Shown piece after piece: positions 58,485-64,000 of a stretch of 64,000 bases of DNA. Source of the stretch: Niveispirillum sp. SYP-B3756 (lineage in GTDB: Bacteria; Pseudomonadota; Alphaproteobacteria; Azospirillales; Azospirillaceae); assembly GCF_009495745.1 (NCBI RefSeq), contig NZ_WIDQ01000002.1, positions 372,001 to 436,000 of the forward strand, written 5' to 3'. The position numbers were made by a program, and so were the translations under genes. The notes under the pieces were generated by a model. It did no database searches. It saw only the letters and a list, made by a program, of their open reading frames with translations, and was not told where the DNA came from. Numbering within the stretch: position 1 is the stretch's first letter; each line of letters opens with the position of its first letter.

Positions 58485-60274
58485 GAGGCAATCCTTTCCT
58501 GACGCTGGCGGGAATGGGCGGTCACCCTGACAAAGCTGTTCGCCGTGACATGCAGGGCCAGAAACCGTTCCAGCACCAGGGCGAACAGATATTTACTGCC
58601 GCTGGCATCTCCCTCCTCGAAAGTCAGATCCACCTGGCTTCCCTGGCACCAGGCGGTATGTCCGGTCGGTCCCAGCGCGTGCCAGTCCGGGGCGGTCTTC
58701 AGGTCCACCAGCGTATCGATGCGCTGGGCAATTTCCCGATACAGGCCAGCATCACGATCCGGATGGGCGAAATTATAGATGTTCAGCAGGCCGCGCAGCG
58801 CCGCCACCCCGTTGCCGGAGAGGCTGAGGCGATTGAAGGCCAGATGCGAAACCAAGCGCCAATGGGCATTGTCGCCTCTGCCCGGCCGCAGGCAACGCAG
58901 GGGCCGGCGAAGAAACCGGGCCGTGGCCAGCGAGGGATTGACGGCCAGTTCCACTGGACCTGCCGACAGCCGGGCCGGCAGGTCACGATTGCCACAGGCT
59001 GCGGTCACCGCCAGGACGGCTTCTTCCGGCGACCAGCTGCTTCCCCTTGGGTCGCAGAGGCTGAGCGAGAGTTCATTGCCACCGTCCGGTGCCTGATCGG
59101 CCGTCACATGCCAGCGAAGCCCGTCATCATCGGCATCGAACGTCGGGTGCGGGGCGAAAAGCGGCGGCAAATCCTGCCCGACCGCCCGTCCACCGCGAAC
59201 AACCAGCCGCACTTTCGTGACGGCGTGAACCTCAAACGCCTGGGGCCGCCAATTATCGGCGGCCAGCGGGTAATGTGTCACCTGCGGGCTCAGCCTTACC
59301 GGCTCCAGCGCCTGGCTGAACTGGTTGATCACGGGTACGCAGCCCAGGCGCAGGCTGTCGCGGGCATTATCTGCCAGCAATGCCAGGGGGAGTTCGGGAA
59401 GGTCGCCGGGGTCCAGGATGAAGCAAAGCTCGCATTGGTCTCCGCTCAGGGCACCCTTCAGGCCGGTGGCGGCGATGAACATGAACTTGTCGGGAAAGTT
59501 CAGATATTCCAGCAGATAACGGCTGGCCAGGGGGACGCGGCTGTCATAATCCAGCATTCCCTCCGTCGGGGCGAATCCCACCGGCTCGCAGGTGGCGCCG
59601 GGCAGGGGGCGGTAACGCCCCCCTTCCCCGACCGCCATGCCGCGCAGCCGGTTCAGCAACATCTCCAGTAGGGCGTTGCGGACGTCCGGCGGGCCATCCA
59701 GATGGAAGACCAGCCGATCGAGCGGCAGTTCTGCCAGGTTTTCCACCCCCGGTATCGCCGCCAACCGGCAGATCAGGGCCTGCGCACCACGCAGGCCCAG
59801 GGAACGCAGGGGTGTCGCCGCGACCGGTTCAAAGCGGATATCCTCGATCCGTAAAGGCCACAGCGTCACGTCGCTTGTGGTGGAGAAGCGACAGGCGACC
59901 GTCCCGCCAGGACCGGTCTGCTGCGGCGGTGCCAGCAACTCCGTCCCCCGGGCCAGATGTACGGGCCCCGCGATATCCCGGCCGCAGGTCAGTTGTACGA
60001 TGCCGCGACACGGTACAGGCTGCAGCAGATGGGGATATGTAGCCGCCAGCAGGGCGTTGGTGATCTCCGGCACGCCGTCATCGATCCGCGCCTGGACGCG
60101 GGCGGCCAGCATGGCCGATGCCTCGATCAGCCTTTCGACATGGGGGTCGGGGCAGATATCCGCCGTCAGGTGCAGCCGGCTGGCAATTTCCGGGTGGCGC
60201 TGGGCAAAGGCGGCCCCGGCCTGCCGCAGGGCCGCCAGTTCCCGCTGATAGCCGGCAAGCAACGTCTCATTCAT
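58448..60274 (-). CDS. tssF: T6SS baseplate protein TssF
   Basis: TssF is the core wedge subunit of the T6SS baseplate. The 608-residue protein has the usual start YQRELAALRQAGAAFAQRHP, VERLIEASAMLAARVQARID and LLAATYPHLLQPVPCRGIVQ, and later FPDKFMFIAATGLKGAL, the common TssF ending FVRVTAHSRQRQERI. Length is normal. It overlaps both tssE (4 bp) and tssG (37 bp), so tssE-tssF-tssG are translationally coupled. Confidence 0.95.
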   Translation of the reverse strand: MNETLLAGYQRELAALRQAGAAFAQRHPEIASRLHLTADICPDPHVERLIEASAMLAARVQARIDDGVPEITNALLAATYPHLLQPVPCRGIVQLTCGRDIAGPVHLARGTELLAPPQQTGPGGTVACRFSTTSDVTLWPLRIEDIRFEPVAATPLRSLGLRGAQALICRLAAIPGVENLAELPLDRLVFHLDGPPDVRNALLEMLLNRLRGMAVGEGGRYRPLPGATCEPVGFAPTEGMLDYDSRVPLASRYLLEYLNFPDKFMFIAATGLKGALSGDQCELCFILDPGDLPELPLALLADNARDSLRLGCVPVINQFSQALEPVRLSPQVTHYPLAADNWRPQAFEVHAVTKVRLVVRGGRAVGQDLPPLFAPHPTFDADDDGLRWHVTADQAPDGGNELSLSLCDPRGSSWSPEEAVLAVTAACGNRDLPARLSAGPVELAVNPSLATARFLRRPLRCLRPGRGDNAHWRLVSHLAFNRLSLSGNGVAALRGLLNIYNFAHPDRDAGLYREIAQRIDTLVDLKTAPDWHALGPTGHTAWCQGSQVDLTFEEGDASGSKYLFALVLERFLALHVTANSFVRVTAHSRQRQERIASWAPRAGLRPLI

Positions 60275-60735
60275 CGCGCAAGCCCCCGTTTGCGACGTTC
60301 AAACCGACGGCTGGCAATATCCAGAACGGTATCTCGGGAAATATCGATCACCCCATCGGGCAGACGGATGCGCGCACGGATGTGAAAGACCGGTCGATGA
60401 TTACCATCCGGCGTCTGCCCATCTTCCACCTGCACCCCCTCAATCCGGGGTTCGAATGCGGTGATGGCGCGGGCAATCATCTGGCGCAGGCGAAAACGGT
60501 CGCTGACGCTGTGCGTCGCCAGCGGACCCTGATCAGGCATCCCCCAGCCCAGCACGGTGCAGTCCAGCGGGGAGGGCAACTCACCGCTGGACCAGACGCT
60601 GCGCGTGTTCAGCAGTAACAACAGGTGTGCGAAGATCAATTCCTGCATGTCATCCGCCGTTTCCGGCATCATGAAATGGTCGTCGAAACGATCCAGCAGG
60701 GGCGGGTCGGGTGGCAGGAAATAGGCGTACGACAT
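60271..60735 (-). CDS. tssE: T6SS baseplate protein TssE (gp25-like)
   Basis: TssE is the gp25-like baseplate protein that primes sheath assembly. The 154-residue protein has a helical start, LLLLLNTRSVWSSGELPSPL, the gp25-like core (DRFRLRQMIARAITAFEPRI, GVQVEDGQ, FHIRARIRLPDG) and a basic tail. It lies 3 bp after hcp and overlaps tssF by 4 bp. Confidence 0.9.
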   Translation of the reverse strand: MSYAYFLPPDPPLLDRFDDHFMMPETADDMQELIFAHLLLLLNTRSVWSSGELPSPLDCTVLGWGMPDQGPLATHSVSDRFRLRQMIARAITAFEPRIEGVQVEDGQTPDGNHRPVFHIRARIRLPDGVIDISRDTVLDIASRRFERRKRGLAR

Positions 60736-60738
60736 GGA

Positions 60739-61239
60739 TTATCCGCCCCTGTTGCTGCTGGCGTCCCAGAAATGGGAGATGTTGCGCATCTGCCCGCCCT
60801 TGCCGTTGATGGTGTAGATCCAGGCGATGCGGCCATAGCGCAACCCGACCTCTTCCCAGGCTGCCGGGGTTCCGTCCGATCCCTGGCAGGCGGGAAGCTG
60901 GGGCCGCACGCTGCGCACCAGCACATCGGTCAAGGTAATTTCCATGAATTTCAACTGGTTGTAGCTGGCATCCCATAGTTCCAGCGACACTTCCGGCACC
61001 AACCGTCCCGAACAGCAATACAGCGCCAGGACGGGGCTGCTGTCATCGATCAGCTTGTCGATCACCAGGTCGCCATGCCGCACGCGGGCGGGGGCCGCGT
61101 CTCCGCCGCCACCGGCACTGCCGCCACCCGGTTGTTCGATCATATGGCGGAAAGCGAGCAGGCGGATCCAGCCAGGGCGCAGGGAATCGGGATTGCTGGT
61201 CTCTATTCCGGAGAAGCGGACATAGGCTTCATGAGCCAT
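60739..61239 (-). CDS. hcp: T6SS inner-tube protein Hcp (TssD)
   Basis: Hcp hexamers stack into the tube that the contracting sheath expels. The 166-residue protein shows the Hcp signature order: AYVRFSGIETSNPDSLRPGW, IRLLAFRHMIEQPGGGSAGG, RVRHGDLVIDKLIDDSSPVL and ALYCCSGRLVPEVSLELWDA, then LKFMEITLTDVLVRSVRPQL. It has an insertion in the first loop (Gly-rich). A GGGAGAA site precedes the ATG, and the gene overlaps the end of the sheath gene by 11 bp. Confidence 0.93.
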   Translation of the reverse strand: MAHEAYVRFSGIETSNPDSLRPGWIRLLAFRHMIEQPGGGSAGGGGDAAPARVRHGDLVIDKLIDDSSPVLALYCCSGRLVPEVSLELWDASYNQLKFMEITLTDVLVRSVRPQLPACQGSDGTPAAWEEVGLRYGRIAWIYTINGKGGQMRNISHFWDASSNRGG

Positions 61240-63115
61240 TGATATTCTCCCTGCTCGTGCTGTCCTGCGACACGGGGCCCCCCCGATCCAGGATGGCGGT
61301 CAGGCTGATATCGCAATCCATTTCGTCGAACTGGAAATGGGGCTGCAGCCTGACCTGCATTTCCAACTGGTCTGCCCGCTGCGGGTGCGGGTTCACAAAG
61401 ACCTCGCCCCGGCGCAGCGGTTGTCGGGCGCGGATTTCCGGCGCTGCATCATCCTGGTGGGCGATATAGCGCGACAGCCATTGGTTCAGCTTATGCTCTA
61501 CGGCGGATTCCTTGCCGCTCTGGCCGATTGTCTGTTGTCCCAGGGCGCGCAGGTAATGGGTGATATGGCAGGCGGCCAGGACCAGGGGCAGGCGTGCCTG
61601 CATCCGCGCCAGTATGTCACCGGGCTCTCCGCTGGGGTGATGCAGCGTATTGGCCCGGAAAAAGGCGGCGAAGGCTCGGCCGCGACAGGCCGTCAGCGGC
61701 AGCAGCCCCGTCTCTGCCAGGGCATCCTCCATCTCCTCCGTCGGCACAAATTCCGTGGCGGGAAGGGTCTGGGCCTCTGTCTCGCCCGGTGAAGGCCCAG
61801 GATTCAGCACGCGCCCTGCGGTCAAACCGGTCAGGTCGGTGACCCAGCCATCACGCAGGAAGGCCTTTCCGGCAACCTCTGCCAGGGCATAAGCCGGGTT
61901 TTGCCACAAGGGGCGCGGCGGCGGCATGTCGGCAGCCGTAAAGGGGAGCGGCTGCCGATCCGCCTGCCGACCAGCAGGGCGGGCCAGGATGCGCGGCAGC
62001 AAAAGGGATAGAAAGCGGCTGACCGGCCGCCGGCGCAGTTCCTGCCAGTGGCGTTCCTGGCGCAGCCGCATCAGGCTGGAAAGAAGATCAGACCCGGTGG
62101 CGATCTGGCCGAAATCACGCAGGTTCAGCAATTGCGGGGCTGCGGCGGCGACAAGCGGCGAACTGACCATTTCCCCCAGCCGGGCCAGCTTGTGCATCAG
62201 GTGGGTCTCGCCCCTGTCTTCCCCCAAGGCCATGTCCAGGCAGATCAGACCGAAGGGCTGCCCACCGTAATAGTCGCCGGGGCTGATCCGTTTATAGAAG
62301 CGCGTGGCGGCCAATCCCCTGTCATCCGTGGGGGGAACCCCTTCCAGGTCGGCCAGCAGGGCCGATTTCGCCCAGGGCAGCAGGGCCAGTTCGACCTCGC
62401 TGCCGGCAAAGCATTTTGCCAGCCTGTCCACCCCGCGCCAGGCGGCCTCCAGGGATTGCAGGGCCGGATGGTCGCGCAGGTCGGCGACCATCCGGCCCAA
62501 TCGCCGGTCCAGGCGGGCCAGCCACAAGGCCAGGCTGTCATCATCAAGACCGTCGGCCAGTCGTTCCGCCAGCACCTGCTGGCGCTGGGGCAGCAGGGAA
62601 CGCAGGTGCGCCGGCAGCGCCTTGGCCGTCTCCGCCGCGATGCGGGTCAGTTGCCGGTGATCCACCGCGCCCGCCTGGCGCAAGGCGGCCAGCAACATCC
62701 GGTCAAGCAGATCATTCTGCAAGGTAAGCGATCGTGGTTCGGCTGGTCCGGCCGGATCGTCGGGAACGCGGGCCCCCAATGCCAGGGCCGCCGGTTCGAA
62801 ATCACTCATGCGCCGGAACTTCAGCATCACCTGTTCGGGTGATTGCCCCGGCGCATCGGGATCGGTCAGGTTAAGGACCAGGGCTGGTTTAAGGGCCGCA
62901 AAGGCCATCGTGACATCATGATCTGTCAGCGGTGTGAAGACCGGCAGATCTGCTTCCCCATCAATCCCGCGCGTTTTGGCACCGGGGGCAAAGTCGCCCA
63001 CCAGACCAATAATGAACTGCAGAACCTTATCCGGCCCGTCCGGATGCTCCCGATAGCTGAGCCGGACGCGGCGTCCGTCGCCCTGTCTCTGCCTGCTGGC
63101 CTCGCCATAGCGCAT
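61229..63115 (-). CDS. tssBC: Fused T6SS sheath protein TssB-TssC
   Basis: A single 628-residue chain combining both sheath subunits that are normally separate. The N-terminal ~115 residues match TssB (RVRLSYREHPDGPDKVLQFI, IIGLVGDFAP, VMLKFRRMSDFEPAALALGA). After a helical stretch (~132-190), residues ~195-628 match TssC (DHPALQSLEAAWRGVDRLAK, ISPGDYYGGQPFGLICLDMA, LARLGEMVSSPLVAAAAPQL, LPATEFVPTEEMEDALAETG, ITHYLRALGQQTIG, and the FQFDEMDCDISLTAIL end). The ATG at 63113-63115 shares a base with the vgrG stop and is preceded by GGAGGTG at 6-nt spacing; upstream in-frame sequence is a shadow of vgrG and is not included. Confidence 0.9.
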   Translation of the reverse strand: MRYGEASRQRQGDGRRVRLSYREHPDGPDKVLQFIIGLVGDFAPGAKTRGIDGEADLPVFTPLTDHDVTMAFAALKPALVLNLTDPDAPGQSPEQVMLKFRRMSDFEPAALALGARVPDDPAGPAEPRSLTLQNDLLDRMLLAALRQAGAVDHRQLTRIAAETAKALPAHLRSLLPQRQQVLAERLADGLDDDSLALWLARLDRRLGRMVADLRDHPALQSLEAAWRGVDRLAKCFAGSEVELALLPWAKSALLADLEGVPPTDDRGLAATRFYKRISPGDYYGGQPFGLICLDMALGEDRGETHLMHKLARLGEMVSSPLVAAAAPQLLNLRDFGQIATGSDLLSSLMRLRQERHWQELRRRPVSRFLSLLLPRILARPAGRQADRQPLPFTAADMPPPRPLWQNPAYALAEVAGKAFLRDGWVTDLTGLTAGRVLNPGPSPGETEAQTLPATEFVPTEEMEDALAETGLLPLTACRGRAFAAFFRANTLHHPSGEPGDILARMQARLPLVLAACHITHYLRALGQQTIGQSGKESAVEHKLNQWLSRYIAHQDDAAPEIRARQPLRRGEVFVNPHPQRADQLEMQVRLQPHFQFDEMDCDISLTAILDRGGPVSQDSTSRENINGS

Positions 63116-64000
63116 CAGCCACCTCCACAAAGGGCGGCGAAGGGGACGCCGTTGGTCGCTGCGGTGACCATCGTCTGGATCTGGGCGATACGCTCCAGAT
63201 TGCCGCTGGGGCGCACCAGACGGCGGCCCGGCGGGACGATATCGCGGCCGCCTTCGGCTGTGGGCGGGGTTTGCGGTCTCTCTGGTCGTTCCGGATCGGC
63301 TGTCACGCCCGCGGGGCTGCCGCCGCTGTTGATCCGCACCATCGGGCCGGATACGGCGATTCCGGCCGGCCCGATGGTGATGAAACTGCCGCCTGATTTC
63401 AGTGTCAGGCCGCTGCCGGCATGGAGCACCAGTTGCTGCCCTGCCTTTACCGCCATGACGGTGTTGGCACGGATATGGATATCGCTGCCGGCGTCCAGCG
63501 ACCAATCTTCGCCAGTCCGTATCCGGATATCGCGCTTGGCTTCCTGGCTGTCATTGCCCTGCACCAGGGCGCGGCGGTCACCCCCGACGCTGAGATGATC
63601 GCCGCCGCCGATCAGGGCCCGCCGCCGCGCCCGGACACGCAGATCAAGATCGCGTTGGGCCTGGATGAAAACCTGCTCCGCGCCTGCCTTGTCCTCCAGC
63701 CTGATTTCATTGAAACCGCTGGCATTGGGAGAGGACCGGCTTTTCAGCACCAGCCGCGTCTTGTTGGCGGGCAGGGGGTAGGGCGGCATATTATCCGCGT
63801 TATAGACGCAACCGGTGACAATCGGCCGATCAGGATTGCCATCCAGGAAGGAGACGACGACTTCCATGCCCACGCGCGGCACCGCCATGCCGCCCCATCG
63901 CCCCCCCGCCAGGGGTTGGGCAACCCGGATCCAACAGGACGATCCTTCATCCCCCTTGGAGCGTCGATCCCAGTGGAAGCTGACGCGGATTCGTCCATAA
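63115..64000 (-). CDS. vgrG: T6SS spike protein VgrG (partial, C-terminal ~295 residues)
   Basis: VgrG trimers cap the Hcp tube as the gp27-gp5-like spike. The visible part starts inside the gp5-like OB domain (RIRVSFHWDRRSKGDEGSSC, WIRVAQPLAGGRWG, PRVGMEVVVSFLDGNPDRPI, VTGCVYNADNMPPYPLPANK) and continues through the needle repeats (SGFNEIRLEDKAGAEQVFIQ, VMAVKAGQQLVLHAGSGLTL, KSGGSFITIGPAGIAVSG). The frame runs off the right edge, so the N-terminal gp27-like part is missing here. No extra effector domain is seen at the C-terminus, which is short (~65 residues after the needle). The stop codon overlaps the tssBC start by one base. Confidence 0.95.
   Translation of the reverse strand, partial: YGRIRVSFHWDRRSKGDEGSSCWIRVAQPLAGGRWGGMAVPRVGMEVVVSFLDGNPDRPIVTGCVYNADNMPPYPLPANKTRLVLKSRSSPNASGFNEIRLEDKAGAEQVFIQAQRDLDLRVRARRRALIGGGDHLSVGGDRRALVQGNDSQEAKRDIRIRTGEDWSLDAGSDIHIRANTVMAVKAGQQLVLHAGSGLTLKSGGSFITIGPAGIAVSGPMVRINSGGSPAGVTADPERPERPQTPPTAEGGRDIVPPGRRLVRPSGNLERIAQIQTMVTAATNGVPFAALCGGG

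Noticed and set aside
63116-63505. N-terminal extension of the TssB-TssC frame by ~130 residues
   Set aside because: The extension is Arg/Pro-rich shadow sequence antiparallel in composition to vgrG and lies wholly within the vgrG gene; a good ribosome binding site precedes the ATG at 63115.

Overview
The window is high-GC DNA from a motile alphaproteobacterium, probably of the Rhodospirillales/Azospirillaceae type. The reasons are cckA lying directly after flhB, a divergent fliP-fliO / flgB-flgC-fliE-fliQ-fliR-flhB flagellar locus, a DUF3126 protein, an alpha-type accB-accC-aroQ neighbourhood, and paired TonB-dependent receptors. The taxonomic label is inference from gene content; no rRNA, tRNA or CRISPR array was seen.

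Layout. 1-4.7 kb: tail of an unknown gene, a small acidic protein, infA (IF-1 with a Gly/Pro/Arg tail), a cold-shock protein, an extracytoplasmic peptide-type solute-binding protein and a HerA-like ATPase. 4.9-10.5 kb: flagellar export and rod genes in two divergent operons, followed at 10.7 kb by the hybrid kinase cckA. 13.4-19.7 kb: two convergent TonB-dependent receptors with back-to-back terminators between them and AT-rich upstream regions. 20.1-25.7 kb: accC, accB, aroQ, a DsbA-like thiol oxidoreductase, a REC-DUF3369-HD-GYP protein with a degenerate HD-GYP centre, and a small secreted protein. 25.8-34.1 kb: housekeeping genes topA, dprA, a DUF3126 gene, gap, parE and a hotdog thioesterase.

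34.2-41.7 kb: a tightly coupled chemosensory operon, cheW-cheR(TPR)-cheW-mcp(CHASE3-like)-cheA(REC)-cheB. Its composition resembles Wsp-type alternative-function systems rather than a flagellar Che operon, and it has no diguanylate cyclase or CheY.

41.9-64 kb: a large type VI secretion (T6SS) locus, all on the minus strand, read from the right edge: vgrG (cut by the window), a fused tssB-tssC, hcp, tssE, tssF, tssG, then five non-core genes (secreted caspase-like protease with a WD40-like propeller, autotransporter-type beta-barrel, a 996-residue RTX/von Willebrand A protein with a 501-bp tandem duplication, OmpA-like protein, secreted alpha/beta hydrolase), then tssM, tssL (with a C-terminal DUF4384-like domain), tssK, a DUF4123 chaperone and a PAAR tip protein. 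tssA, tssH/clpV and tssJ are not in the window. The combination of a single-chain sheath protein, a DUF4384-tailed TssL, a TssM without a Walker A motif and an embedded exported protease/adhesin module is the most unusual content here.

Between genes there is a dispersed palindromic repeat family (multi-hairpin units with a GGAT-loop hairpin after a GCCAA box, near fliQ, flhB/cckA and cheW/PAAR), a perfect 28-bp inverted repeat near gap, a G-quadruplex-type G tract near fliP, and several intrinsic terminators.
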